This document shows positions 11,574 through 25,460 of a stretch of DNA of 64,000 bases, in pieces. A program made the position numbers and the translations under genes. The notes beneath the pieces are model-generated. The model made no database searches and had not been told where the DNA came from. It saw only the letters and a list, made by a program, of their open reading frames with translations. Positions within the stretch are counted from its first letter, which is position 1. The number at the start of each line of letters is the position of its first letter. The DNA is taken from the NCBI GenBank assembly GCA_013399695.1, contig VXAU01006141.1, positions 1,369,236 to 1,433,235 of the forward strand. Reading direction: 5' to 3'. The stretch is from Formicarius rufipectus (lineage: Eukaryota; Chordata; Aves; Passeriformes; Formicariidae).

Positions 11574-14500
11574 ACTGATGTCATATTGGTAGTTCATCTG
11601 GCTATCAAGACATTGTTGTGATTCATTGTCTTCTTGGTACAGTATGCATTGTGTGTGAACAGGGTGGAGAGCTGGAGTTAGGAGAGGGACATAAGTAAGC
11701 TGTGGTGTCCCTTGGCCACCTCATTTCTGCTGTGCGTCCTGATGGCATGCACTCCTGCAGTAGCTGCTGCAGTGCTGGCAAACCTCCATGATCCTTTCCT
11801 CCTCATCTTCCAGTCCACTTCTAACATTTGATTAGCTCAGACATGCCCCCCAAATCAGTTTCTGAGTGGTGAGAGGGAGGGGAGGGAATGAGAAGTAAAG
11901 GTGCACAAGGCCAGATCATTATTCAGCATTGATCTGAGTAAACAAGACCAATGTAGATGGTTTATCCTACTTGCATTTCCAATGTGGATGCCTCCATCCT
12001 TGACAAGAGCAGAGCTGACCCTCTTCTCCACCAAGTCCACCTTGTTCTCAGATGTACAGCTACTGTTGGATTTTTGTTTAAACCAATTGAAATGTAATGC
12101 AGTGGAAATATTTTCCCTTCAGTACCTCTGATTTTCAGAAGAAATAGTTCCTTTTGTTAGCCAGAAATTAACTGTAAAAATAACACTTCAGCCCACATAA
12201 ATTCTGACTGTACTCAAAACTTTAACCTAATTAAACTGTTAACTTTAAACTCTGGCATAAAAAGGAAAAAGGAAGAATATTTACATTAGATAGGTAAGGC
12301 AATATATCCCAGTTTGGCACATTTTGTACCACACAATGTTGAGTTCTGATATTTCAAATGTAATTAGACATATAGAGTGGACTTTTGCTAACTTGTCATG
12401 TAAGTAGAGCCATCATTTCCACTGTGAGCAGCTCAGGTGATCCAGCCTGCCTGCCCCTCCTGGCTTACAGACCATGTGGCTGGTGGAACAATGTAATTTC
12501 TTTTATCAAAAACTCATGACTCTAAAGGTCTGTCACTGCAAATAGTCATGGAAGCAAATCATATGTCAGCCTAAAAAAATCAATATTGAAGAAGAAATTG
12601 AACTACAACAGTGTTTCTGTCTGGTTATTTAAAAATAGATGAACAAAGAAAATTCAAAGCACAGGAAGCAGCCAAGAGAGGTTTACAGATTACTCAAAGG
12701 CTGAAAAATTGCAAAGAAACTCCTATTCTGGGAACAGCCTGGCTCAACACTCACTGAAACCAGAGAAGTGGTTCCTGCCCTTGACTTTGAAAGTCTTACC
12801 AGACACATCATTTGTGTCTTCTCAAACACAAATAGACAGTACCTAATTTCCTTGTTCACTTATATGCTTGTGCTAAGTCCTATTAACATCGCCCAAATAA
12901 GGTAAAGGGAAGAGTCTTGGACATGCACCAATCTGGTCTTCAAACCATAAGCTTCAAGTAAATGGTGCACAGTGAATCTGTCAACAAATAGAATGGGCTA
13001 AGATTGTCCCAAGAGGCCTTATTAAAGTCACAGGAGAATTATTGACACATTCAAAAGGTTCTACTGAAAATTGCTATCAAAACCTCTGAACTGTTATAGA
13101 TATCCTTTGGCAAATTCTCTTGAGGCTTGCTGTAATATTCTACAGAAGATGCAGTTCTCCTTTAAAGTCTACAGGGTGCTTCAAAACCCTACAAGGGTTA
13201 TAATTTTCTTATAAATGTCATTGTCTCAAACAGCTCTCTTAAAATGTTCTTTCAAACAAAAAAGTAAAGAAAAGATAAAAATAAAACCCAACCACCTAGG
13301 AAGGTTTTCACAAGAAAAAGAAAAGAGGTAGCTGAAAAAATTTAGTCTGAGTGTATCAATAAATGTGAGGATAGTGAAACTCAAGGATTGATAAAGAAAT
13401 TAATAACATTAATGAATCATTAGCAAGGATCTACAAATAATTATATAGTAAAGTTTTCTAAAAGTGACTTGGTGAAGCTCTAAGAAATATCACTAAACCT
13501 GACTGTCTCAATTACCTCCCAAAGCTACAGAGGCCAAGAATTTTACTTACAAATACTACTGTCATCTTCCTGTCCTAGCAGCTCAGAAGGCAGACATCAT
13601 CTGAATTTGCCATCTTGGACAATATCACCAGGATTGATTTGTGATTCCTACAAGAACAGCATGTAGATGGGTGTTAAGCTTGAATGTAGAAGAAATGTAG
13701 TGTTTTTTAGGGGACTTTTGTGCCTTACCTGGTAAGACCTTCAAATTCACTGTCAGGAGTATTAAGTCTCCCTGTGAGACAAGGTCAATTTACATGTTTC
13801 TGTTTTGCAGCATCAAGTCTGAAGAGCCAAAGCACCATGAATATCTGTTGCTTTATAGTTACTGAGCCTTATTCATGGTTCAGCACAGAGCTACACTTAG
13901 TTTCCAGTAAGAGGTCAGCTTGCTGTATACACAATCTGAGGAAAAGTAGCTGTGATGAATGGAAAAGCCTCACTTACATTTTGTATCCTGACATTCTGCT
14001 ACCTGGAAGGAAGTCAGTTTGGGCTTTGAAACTCTTTCTCTCTGAGAAAAATGTCTCTTTATTCATGGGAATGCCTGTGAGTATGAATGGTTCCAGGGAA
14101 TAGCAGCCAGTTAGTATTTGGGACTTGGATAATTCCTGGCACTTTTGTTGGACAAACATTATCCGACAGCTAGACTCACAGGAATAAACCTTACTGGGTG
14201 CTATATCAGAGTGGCCAGCTTTCCTCTGGAAAATAACTTTGAAAAGCTAACAATTTTTTTAAAATTATTTATTAATTATTCCTAGAATTATTCTGTGCTT
14301 CTGCTCCATTTCTCAATGTTGGGATTGTCCCCATCAGGAAGGGGGAACCCATGAACTCCAACATGAGACCAGTGAGAAGGGCTGATATGATATCAGTGCC
14401 CTAAATGTTGTTCTTGAGTGAGCTCCTGGCTCAGTGGTTGTCAGAAGCTCCTGGGTGTTAGTGAGAAATTTAAGTAATTAATTTCTTCCTGAAGAAGCTG

Positions 14501-15829
14501 AAATATATGAAGTATATTAGCTTGATTTACAAGAAGTCCATCTTGCTTTTACTAATTACCCTGCAGTCATATTGCTGGTTATGTTTTTCTAGCACATTGT
14601 GAAATCTGCAAAAACTGGAGTCAGAGAAATTATAACACCTCGGGTTCATTTGTGATTAAAATCAGAGACTGTTCTTACAGTGCACATTTCATCAGAGAAA
14701 CTCAGAGCATTTCATGAACACAGGTTCCACACAGAATAGTTGGAAGAGTATAACAATTCCTAATAAGATATTATTATACTTGAACATTACATGCTGTCTT
14801 TTCCTCTCAAAACGTTTTTCAAATATACAAATGTACTAAAAGCTTCATTCTATGAGACACTGTATACACTATATGAGCAACCAAATAGGGTTTAGGGTAG
14901 GAAGGGAAACTGTAGTTGCCAGAAAAAAATGACAGAAACCACTCTGAGATGCACAAAGTAAACACTAAGTTAAACACTAAGTTAGAATTTGGCTAGGATA
15001 GGAAAGCTAAAACCTATGCACTCTTGGAAATGAAATAATGCCATTTTTAATGACCACAGTGCCAAGGGTGTTCACTTAGAACTGTTTAAACACAACTCCT
15101 GTTAATACAAATCTGGACTTTATGTTAACACAGCGTCAGTGAGATGAGTCATATACAGTGAAGTAACAGTGGATCACTGACCCCACTTCTAGGTGAACGT
15201 CCTCAAGACTAGCTGGGCATTAATGGTGTGTGACTGCTCTGCTTAAGGCGGTACAACTGCAATGCTCAGCAGGGAAATGAAGAGTTTTATCTGATCACAG
15301 CAAAGAGTACGTACTCCCATCTTGGGTCACACAAAGGATATGCCAGCACATGCAGAGAAAGGGGAAGGTCTAGGCAGGTACGGGCAGTCACATTATTCGT
15401 TCTCAGGTTCTGTGCAGGGCTTAAGGGTTTTGGATGCAGGCAAACAGCTGTTGTGGGGTTTTGGCATACATGTGAGAGAAGGCAGCCATCCTGGCATCCT
15501 ACAAATGCCAGAAATGCTAGTGCTGGGGCAGGGGAGGACTATTTGGTGCCTGTGTGAGGGCATGTGCCAAAGAACCTGCTGATTAATGGCAGGATGATTG
15601 AACTGAGGCACAAATATTTTATTAAACCATGCCACTAGCTGGTAAGAGAGTGAGGATATTTCACAGGCAGAGAACTAAGACTGTGATGAGGTGACTAAAT
15701 TAAACCCAAACATGTGAGACAGCTAAGAAATTAACTAACATCTCCATATTCCCTGCCCAGGTTCTTAGGCACTGTTATGTGTTCCACTTTGTCCCTCTGC
15801 CTCTATGAGAGGCTGTCTCTGCTGAACAG
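11574..15829. other. Unique noncoding sequence, no gene recognised
   Basis: No gene, RNA or clear repeat was recognised. The longest frame (13720-14103, plus, 127 codons) is of chance length and resembles nothing known. A 12-base tandem duplication (AAACACTAAGTT twice) lies at about 14960-14983. Composition is AT-rich throughout. Confidence 0.55.
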
Positions 15830-15960
15830 CATGCACTGCTTTGCATGCTAAAAAAAATACTGTGCATGATGAAAGGCTTAGAGCCAACAGCTGTAGCAGC
15901 CTTAATTAAAAATGCAATTAAAAGCCTAGAATGAGTTACTGTTAGCCAAAGGGGGTAGGA
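15830..15960. promoter_or_regulatory. Candidate conserved noncoding element with homeodomain-type core sites
   Basis: A dense cluster of AT-core sites lies here: CTTAATTA at 15900-15908, a second AATTA at 15915-15920 and several GCATG/TGCAT motifs upstream. Two TAATTA/AATTA cores within 20 bases, flanked by repeat-free balanced sequence, resemble developmental enhancers. This is pattern recognition only; no conservation data were available, and AT-rich DNA produces such cores by chance. Confidence 0.25.
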
Positions 15961-18870
15961 GAAAACAGAAGGTTGATCTGAGTGTTGTTTTTTTTTTTTC
16001 TCCCTAGTATACTGGAGTGGGAATGGAGCTAGAGAGATAACAGAGCAATTAAAAATAAGAAATGAATGAAATTAGTAATGAAAATGACTGGGAGAGGCTG
16101 AATTTTTTTTTTTAAATCTGTCTATAGTGTACTAAATAAAGAAAAGGAGTTTGAATAATCAAGGTCAGAATTATGCTGTAAAATTAATTGCTAATTAAGA
16201 ACACAGCAAGAGTAAATGGAAAATATAGAAGATATGATGTAATGGCTCCAGTGATACATATCTCTAAGGAGCTAGAGGAATTGTGGTGTCTGAATGGATC
16301 TGATGGAGTGTTGAAGGGTGTATCCTGTGGCTTTATGTATCTAAAGGCAGTGCTAAGTTACAAGACTCCCCCCTCTGTAGTCATGGTGAGGGAGTCACCT
16401 CCAACACCACAACACTCCTTTGAGAGACCAGAGGAAATAAAATGTTTTCCATCAGGAATGTGATGAAACCTAGTGATGATGATGCTAGTGCTTCACTCAG
16501 CTTATTACAGTGTTCTTATTACCAGGACTTTAGAGCCTTACTGATATTGAGTTCATGCTGGCTCTGTATTCCCTTAACTCCATCAGCTTCCAAAAGGAAA
16601 AAATGAAGGAAACTCTGAGGCAGAAATGAGGCATCTTCAAAGAGCAAAGCTGCCACTTCAGTTGCTTGTACCAGCACTAAGCTCAGAAGGGTAAACTTCA
16701 AAGAGAGTGAAGCCTCTTTTCTTCAGCAGATGGATGAAGCAAACATAACACACATCAGCACAGATACAGTTTTCCTGACTCCAGAGCTACAAAAAACATC
16801 ATTCATGCACCAAAAACTTGGAAATCAAAATTGATTCCCTCTTGATTTCATCCTTGTGCCTTAATCCTTTAATCAGAAGAGATCCCTGGCAGGAATTTGT
16901 TAACAAGAACCAACACTGAGCTGTAGAGTTGGTATACCTCAAAAAGCTGCTGAAACTGCTAAAATAGTCAGGGGGAGGATAAGACAGCAAGATATCCAGA
17001 GACCAATGGTTGATCCTTCCATTGTGTACCAGCTTTGCCTTCTGCTGAAGATTTATGCATCCTTGATCATTTGCATCCGCTGCTTGGGCTCTGAAAGGAG
17101 TGTGGAGTGAGTGTATACAGGGTAGTCTGGAGGGAACATTCCATTTGTCACATAAGGAAACCGTTGATGTACTTGTGTGATATGAGAGAAAACAGCTTTG
17201 ACAAGCAGACCATATATGAAATATTAAAATGCTACCTACCCTGACTGCTGTAGTCTTGTATCCAGCATTAGTACAAAAAACCCTACGAATGGGTGGCACC
17301 AGGGAGTTTAAGAAAGCAAAGGGAAAATTATTTTGCATACAGGTTGTTTTTTTCCTATAGGCTGCTAATTAAAAACAAAACAAAACAAAAAACCCCAAAA
17401 AAACCCAAAACAAACCAAAAAAACCCTCATCACTTCCCATCTCAGACACCAGCAAAATCTGTCAGTAAAATGGGTCAAGAGAAGACCCCAAGCCACTGAA
17501 CGGGCAAATCATTTAACTGGTGATTCCAGGGCTTGCTCCCACTGGCCTCCACCCTACCCCTTAAATCAGATGGAATCAGGCTAAGATCATCAAATCCCAG
17601 TAGCTTCCCCCAGATGATTCCTCTTAATGCATGCATGCAGAGGAATGCAGGAGGAGCTCGAGTGACATTTTTAACAGCTTTAGCCTGCGGCAGCCAGCAA
17701 CAGCACATTTTTGCCTTAGCCTGTTTGCAGTCTTGAACTCCAGTGTGCATTCCACTTGTTCTACAAGCATTTTGGCATGTAGTCAGAAGGGAAGACCTAC
17801 TACAGGCAAATGAAAGATAGATGAGCAAAATATTTCCATCCAATTCTGCCATGAACACTGGCTGGTCATCTACACATTTGCTGTTCAGAAACCCTGGGGA
17901 TAAATTTGCATGAAACTGTATAAATACACACCGAGAAAGTGGGCAGTGCACACATTGGAAATAGCAAGGACTGTAGCAGAAAGATAAGCTTGAATCTCTT
18001 GGTCAGTTTTGTTTTAGTACCTTGTGCTTCTTTGGATAGGTCCACACAGTGTTTCACTAGCTCCTCTAACTTGATTTCATGATTCCTGTGACTTTGCTTA
18101 CTCCCTCATGTCAGAAGAATATATGGGAAAAAAGACATAGTTTCTATCTTCACCGAATATGAAATGCCTATGTCTCTACCCTAACGATGATGTTGTTCTC
18201 TGACGTGGTCCCTCTTCTATATTCTCAGGGAGTAGATCCACTTTTTAATGATCACCTGCAACAAACTCTGAGATTCAAAGAACTTCCCCACTCAACTTCC
18301 CCCCTTTATTTGTCACTATTGAGAGAGAGTTTTATGAAAAAACACAGGTAACTAACATTCCTCAGTGTGTTCTGTGCTCTTCTGACATGAGATATTAGAG
18401 TGAATACACTCCTGCAATATTACACAAGAGGTCAAATACGACTCTGAGACTCCTACCCTCTATAAGTAGAAATCACCAGCACTAAACTGCTGCATAAGTT
18501 CATCACCTGCAGCTCTCATCCTGCCCTCAGGTGTAGGTGGCATTGAAGCATACAAAAGTAAAACTGCACATAAAATTCATGCTACCAATCCATACCTTGT
18601 TTTAATCCTGCTCAATAAGCCCTTAGTGCAATTATGGTCCCTCAGCATTTTACTGGTGATGACTACTGTAAAGGAATCAGATACACTGGTATGCCCAGGT
18701 TCTTTTACCAGTGACACAAAATAAATGAGAAAACATTAGGAAGAGCTTCTGATGGTTTTGAATTGCCTGATTACCACAAAATCATGGCTGTAATGCACTA
18801 AAAAATCCACTCCAAAATCAGTATAATTAAAACCTTATGTACATCCTCCTGTTTCCCACACAGAGTTGTC
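15961..18870. other. Unique noncoding sequence with an A/C tract
   Basis: Holds the two longest gap-free open frames of the window on the minus strand (16799-17338, 179 codons; 17475-17951, 158 codons). Neither shows a domain, signal peptide or family resemblance. An A/C tract lies at 17371-17425. Confidence 0.5.
17371..17425. repeat. A/C-rich low-complexity tract
   Basis: The plus strand reads as A with interspersed C, as CAAAA units then AAAACCCC-type units. It has the same texture as the tracts near 6641, 28168, 57403 and 61428. Confidence 0.9.
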
Positions 18871-19860
18871 ATTTGTTAAATTGCCACATAAGGCTGCTAC
18901 ATCAGCTTCACATTTCAACCTGATTTCATGGTGTAATAGGGCTCACACGATTGCTCTCCGTGCTCGCTTGCAGGTAGGTGTGTCAGCATTTGTCTAATAA
19001 CTGTTGTACCAAACAACCAATTTCAATCAAAGCTTTGGAGATCTCAGAGATATTTTGGTCCCGTAAGATTTGTGACAACAGAAAACTATGGAGAAGGAGG
19101 ATTTTCTGTACATGCTTTATCTGAAAGAATTGTAAGCACCATTCACTTTATTATATGTAAGGGAATCCACACGGGAGCCCAATTGAGCTTTATTGGTCCT
19201 CCAGTTTACCAAAGAATTCATAAGTAACTTGATCATCTCACATGTACAGAATAATTGCAAAATAACGAAAACAGAGACCTCTGGACGGCTTCTAAACCAA
19301 CCAGCTGGATAAATGATACTGTGTTATACTTGATAAACATCTGTGTAACCTGTTAAAGATTTCCATCCCTGGGGTCTCCCCAGGCAATTAAATGAGCGAA
19401 CATCTTTATTCCTCACCAGATTATACTGCAGCTGAAACATTGTAATACATTAGTGAAGCTCTACAAAATGTGGTTCACAGCCTGCATTTCGTGGCTGCAT
19501 TTGCATTTCCATTTACAGCAGTCTAGGTAAGGCAAGGAGGGAAGGTAAAACAACGCTGAAGCATTGATTTCTCTCAGGGACATGACAGTTGCATAAAGGG
19601 CTCTGCTAATTATAGCCACCAGCTATCAAATGACTCCACAAAAGCCACAGCAGCACTGCAGCTGTTTGCTGCTTGCCACAGTGCATAGCTCTTTAAGCTG
19701 AAAGCATCTGTCACACTTTAGAATTGATTTCCAAAAGTAATGCCCCAGCAGGCCCCTGCAATAAAACAAGGGTGGACTTGACTCTAAAAGGTCCTTCTGA
19801 CAGTGAGTTGCTGCCAGAGCACTTTCCTGCAGCACACCTGATTTTTAATTGATGGGACTT
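18871..19860. promoter_or_regulatory. Candidate conserved noncoding element
   Basis: Roughly 1 kb free of recognisable repeats and low-complexity sequence, with more CpG dinucleotides than its surroundings (for example near 18950-18970, 19062, 19170, 19268, 19284, 19397, 19490 and 19553). It contains a perfect POU octamer ATTTGCAT at 19499-19506. Retained CpGs in methylated bird DNA and the absence of mobile DNA are typical of constrained sequence. Long frames are absent, so a coding exon is unlikely. The inference is weak without alignment. Confidence 0.3.
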
Positions 19861-22800
19861 CTCAGAAGGTGGATCCATTATACGTGACTCACTCAGCTTC
19901 AGGACTTTTATCTGTGTGAAGTTACCAGCAAAGTTCCTTTAAATTTATTTCGGAAACAATATGAACCATCCTTGAAAGCAGAAAGTACACTATTTTGGCA
20001 GAAATATGCTGTTCAGTAAACAATTCAAGAATGTAATTGCTTCTCAAAACAGCAGTACCTATTTTCCAGATTAAATGGAATGGATCAGGCTATGTAAGAA
20101 TTACTGTCTTCATGCAGATTTTTCACTGCCTAAATGTAAGGTTATATTTTGAGTGATATGTGATAATTTTATACACAGTTAAAAGGAGTGCCTTGAGAAG
20201 GACTGGGAAATGCCATCCTCTCTCTTTCCTCTGGCTTGAGGGAGTCCAAACTGCTTGCTCTTTTGCTTCCTTTCCAGCTGACACCAGATTTGTGTTCATT
20301 GTCCATCTGGGTCCCTAGGCTCTGTCTATATACACTGTAAGGTTTGGGAAAAGACATAGAGGAAGCAATAGTCATTAAAAACAATCTGAAGAACTTTCCT
20401 CGACCAGACCTTATCTCTGTGCCTCTCCCAACCTTTCCCCGGGAGTGAAAAGTTTAGCATGAAATTCTCTTTGGTGAAAATTCTTGGTTCTGTTTTCAGC
20501 AGCTTAAAAAATCTAACCACTGTTACAGCTTGGCAGCAGCTCCCCCTACTCCCTCTACTGCAGGGGGGCCATTGGTTTCTATAAGGTTTGGCTGCCATTG
20601 GCCTATCAGTGCAAGAGGGTAATTCCTCAAAGGAGTAAGATAACTTTACAGAACAAGACAGCAATGCATTTCATACTCTGCTCTCCCTAAACCTGCCTTC
20701 TTGCCAGAAAATGACCAAATATTTAAGCATAACATCACTTTTTAATTGTTTGTGGCATATGGAGTTGAAACTCTAAGCAATAATTATGCTAATGAGAGAT
20801 AAAGTATGTTCTTGGCAGCAGAACACTTTTTTTTTGGCATTGTAGTTGATTTGCTTATTTGTTGCTTTCTTGTCTTCATTGCTGACTCTATTTGTATGCA
20901 GTAAGTGCCATTTACAGTTGTCCTTGAGAAAACTGCTGCAGCTTCCAAAAAGTTGTTTTTCTATTTCTCTTTTGGCTTGTTTCAAAGCAACACCTTTTTG
21001 TCTTTTCAGGCCTTCGACAACTGCATGCCATGGAGCAGTTCCCTGAGAAGGATAATGACTTTCTCACCAGAGCAGTACAGCAGAGCACCAGGGGAATGGA
21101 TGTGGGTACTTGCCATTACAACAGATAGGAGAGAAATGAAATGTCCATCCACAGAGACTTCAATATGGGGTTGAATGATCACATTCCCATTTCAGTTCTT
21201 AATTGCACAATATGAGCAGGAGGAAATGGAGTAGATCCAGGGGGATCAGCAAAGGAAGAAAGCAAATTCTCAGCCCGAGCTTGCTGCAGGAGAGCTTGCT
21301 GCCCTTCAGCTTGCACATTTTTAGCATAAGGAGCACCTCTATGTAAACAAAGTAATTTTCACAGGGAAGTCCCTGAAAAGGTGATTCGATTCTGCTTTCC
21401 TCCAAAGAGGGATCTTTGCTGAGCAGTACCCAGGGAGAAGTGAGCTGGGGTGGGAAGGCAGGGAAGAAGAGGCTGCCAGGCAGTTGCACAGTGCAACCCT
21501 GCAGTGTGGTATGCAGTGGCCACTCCTGCAAACAGGGCAGCAGAAAGGCTAAAGTCCTCAGGGCTTCTGCCCTGCCTGGTTTAGGGCTGTGTGTAGATGT
21601 GCTCTGCCTGTAGAGGAGTCCCATCTACTCATGAAGGACCTTTAGCCTCCCAGTATATCATGAAGAATGGAAGCATCAGTTCAGCTGCAATGGAAGGATG
21701 CCTCAGTCACTTAAGCAATGGGTCAGACCTCTGATCTGTACATTAAGGTGATCTGCATGAGCCAGAAAAACCCTAGCTGTGGGAGTTAGGTCACAAGCTC
21801 TATGTAGGAGCACTGTTGCACAGTGACTGTGACATGGACCAGAACATAGGAGTCTTTGAACAGATCCTTTAAAATGGATGTGAAGCTGATTTCCCCGTTT
21901 CCCCTGTCACACCTGTGGTGTGATACACAGCAGGTTTTTGATACTTCATAGTAAGGTACAATGATTCTGCCCAGCGACTGAGTTACCCTGTGACATTTAT
22001 GTGAAGTAATGGAAATAGAAAGTGAAATCTATGCTCAAATTTAAAAATACAAATATGTGTGTGGCTGTTAAAAAAAGAGGAGCAGAACACAGGATTCCTG
22101 CTGGATCTACTGTATCTGCACTGTATCTTTAGTGTGCAATAACTGACATACTTTACTTCTTTTTCTCTTTGAAGATATTGCCTGAAAAATCTACTACTTA
22201 CCAGATCAGTGAATCAGTAGATGTTCTTTTTCTCCTTGAACTAAATCTGCACTAAGCACAGTAAAGACAACTAGATTCTCAGTGCATGGAAGTTCATGAT
22301 CCTTACCATGCAAAAAGCTCCCTATATCAAAGTTATATGTTCCAGCACTTCGTGTTACACATCACCATTTCTACATCTTTATGTATACTAGGTGAACAGT
22401 TAAGGGTTTTGGTTTTTTAATAGAGGATAGATTATTTTCAAAATTACCGAATTTGCATAATCTGTAATTAAAAGAGCTACAGACTGATAAAAATAAACCT
22501 TGTTGCTTGCTTGAGATTATATTAGAAGCAGATTTCTCGGAGCCTGGCACTCAGCAGGCATTCCTGTGAGCTGCTCTGCCGCATTGCGAGCAGTTGCTGA
22601 TAACAATCCTACCACCCCAGCATGTCTTGTGCTATGCTGACACAGCCTCACTGTCTCTGATTCTGCACCTTGCCAGAGGATCAGACCTTCCCAGGGCACA
22701 CTGCTGCAGGAAAAACAATGCAGCAAGGACATAAAATAAAAACTAACTAGGAATCACACAGATACATAGAAGAACATACACTTCATGCTGACAAACATCA

Positions 22801-25198
22801 ACGCAAGCACAGCCCACTGGAAATTAAGGCTGTAGTTCTGACAGATGTATTCCCTATATCCATGTCTTTGCTTTGATTATTTTCTTTCTTATTGCTTTAC
22901 TCAGTAGTTATACCATGCAACACACCTGAAATGCTCCAAACATGAAAAACAAAACAAAATAGAGATCAAGGGGACAGGTCACCAGCTTCATAACTTAGCA
23001 TTACAGGTACAAGACAGAGACACTTCCATGCGGCTTGGGTGAGCCACTGATGTAGCCCAATTTGTTTCTTTTCACCCAGGTGAGCAGAAAGGAAGGGAGG
23101 AGTCAAGAAATTGCTGCCATGTTGGTGTATGTTTGATGCTAACACCCAGCCCAGGTGATTGCTTACGTCCATGTTTGGTGTTTGTAAAACTAGTTTCTCC
23201 AGAGTTGCACTTCAAATTCATACTCATAAGGAGCAATCAGATGAAAGCCTAATGGAGAACTGGGGCCCCCTGCACCTGCCTTTTGAATCCTTAAGGCAAC
23301 TGAAAGAGCACACCACCAATGATATATTAGGATTTACATTTCCTTAAATTGTGCCTTGAAATATACCCCAATTCCAGAACAAGAAGGTTACTATAGTTGC
23401 TTGAAAATAAATGAGATCATTACATCACTTTTAGATAAAAAATTAAGAAAACGGTGATATGGGACTCAGTCCCAAAATCTGAATAAATTTTTGGTTTGTT
23501 GGTGGATGAACACTTGGATGTCTGGTTTTGCTGCTCTAAGGAATTTTCTTTCTGTTTCAAAAGTCTGAAAATTGGTTTTCCATAACCAAGTAGTACAATA
23601 TGTCTTGAAGATCTAGGAAGTACTATACCAGGTTCTTTAAATGTATTAATAGGTATGATTTATATTAGCCTAGAAGAAGGATAAGGAGGAGGCAGGTCAT
23701 AGTCACTGGATAAATAACCTTTATAAGGTAGAAAATACTAAGCAATTTAAAAGATGCTGGCTGTAACAAGACTTTCAAGCGCTGCTGACTAGCAGGGAGA
23801 TAATTCACATTTGGGTGGATGAAGCCACACTTGATTTGCGCACAAAGATGAAGGGGAAATAAGGCAAGGCAGAATGACTCAGAAGTGTCATTCAGCAAGT
23901 GTGATCTTCAGAGTGGAGAAACTGCCTGAAAGGTACCTGCTGCTCCAGGTAGCCAGGGCTGAGCGTCTCCGGCAGTACAGTCAGGGCACTCACACGTGGA
24001 CCAGCAGAGCATCACTCTCCAGGTGCCTGTTTGTGTTTTCACATCCTAATTTTCCAGATGTAAAGCTGCAAAATCTGAGCTTTTATTAGATATCAGGGTT
24101 TATAACTGGTGCTTCTTCAACTTTTCCTTATTTTGGTTATCTTTGCCTGTTGTTTTTTCTTTACATAGCTGAGCATTCAGTTAGTACTTCCTTGATTTTT
24201 AAGGTATCACACATCCATTCATGAACTTCCCTCCAAGACAAGGCTCATATTCTAAGTCAAAATGCCATCTGAAACTTTGGACTCATCACAGAACTTAAAT
24301 CTCTGCTTTATAAAGGTTATTACATTTCTGCACATGGTAAAATGAATTATGCCTCAGCATTAAAGCTAGGTAAAGACAGAGTTTTAACTCACAGAAGATT
24401 TATGTTTCAAAATCTGGTTTTCCTCCAGTTCCAAACAGTCCCCTAGTATCTCTAAAGTTTCTGCAAACTGGAAGGGTACTGTCTATACTGAGGTGGGCCA
24501 GGAGCCTGGGAAGCCAAAGTGACACTGCCTTGTGAGTTCCTGGAGGAACACAAACTCGTGGCTCTTTGGGAAGTGAAAACACATTTTGTGTGTAGGGCAG
24601 GTGGGAGACAACTACTGTCAGATGGAAAAGTGGCTTTTAAATAGAAATTCAGACACTGATCAGGTTTTGCACAGAATTTTATAGATGATACTGATCGTAG
24701 AAATGTTATGGATACCAAGATTATTTTGAATATATAGTTCATTTCCGTGTCATGACTACATGTGAAATCTAAAACCAAAATTCACTTCACTTGAAATCTA
24801 CTCAGAATATTTCATCAGTTTTGGAGCTTCATGATTGCAGAGCCCATTTGCACTCAGTACAATCTAATTCTTGATTTGCCTTATGAAATCATAGGTTGCT
24901 CTTAAAGTTCATATACAGTAAGTTATGTCTGTTTCATTTTTACAGACTGTAATGGACATGAACATTAAAAGATTAGTTTTCAAAAACCATATTTTAACAT
25001 GGAGAAAAATATAATGAAAAGATAAAACCCTTTTCCTTGTGATTTAGCAAAGCAGGTTGAATTTTGATATTCACCTAGTTCAAGTGAAACATATCTAAGT
25101 CATTCATTCTGATACTTGTGGTTCATTTACTAGTATGATTTCATATAATATTGATAGTTTTAAATTATATTCAGATACATTTTAGTTCTTGATGTTCT
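19861..25198. other. Unique noncoding sequence, no gene recognised
   Basis: Repeat-poor. The longest frames (20326-20664 minus, 112 codons; 21199-21624 minus, 141 codons) have no family resemblance. The stretch 21400-21600 is somewhat G-rich with few stops, which explains overlapping frames there. An AATAATTATGCTAATGAG motif at about 20779-20796 is the only homeodomain-like cluster noticed. Confidence 0.55.
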
Positions 25199-25226
25199 TG
25201 ACACAAGCAATCCATTGCTTGTGTCA
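25199..25226. repeat. Perfect 12-bp inverted repeat (hairpin)
   Basis: TGACACAAGCAA (25199-25210) and TTGCTTGTGTCA (25215-25226) are exact reverse complements separated by TCCA. With a single-base bulge at 25227 the stem extends by three more pairs (TCT/AGA). The arm is not AT-only, so chance is less likely than for an AT palindrome, though 64 kb can yield such a repeat. Confidence 0.85.
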
Positions 25227-25460
25227 GAGACTGAAATAGTTAATAGTTTAAATATTCTAAGATCACCAAAAGACTTCTGTCCACTGTAGCAAACAGAAAA
25301 GAAACATCTGCTAACCCAGCAAAGCCTACCCTTCCTTGAATATGCCTACTGGGAAAGGACCTTCAGGTCTGATAAGTAGAGCCATTGTCCAGCTATCACA
25401 GGTGAAGAAGAGCATGCACACCTGAAGCTACAAACTGGATTTCCAGGAAAAGGAAGAGGA

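Noticed and set aside
16799..17338. Minus-strand 179-codon open frame
   Set aside because: The longest gap-free frame, but with no domain, no family resemblance and no splice or promoter context. Its length is near the chance maximum for 64 kb at this composition.
17475..17951. Minus-strand 158-codon open frame
   Set aside because: Cys-rich look, but no recognisable pattern and no upstream or downstream gene structure.
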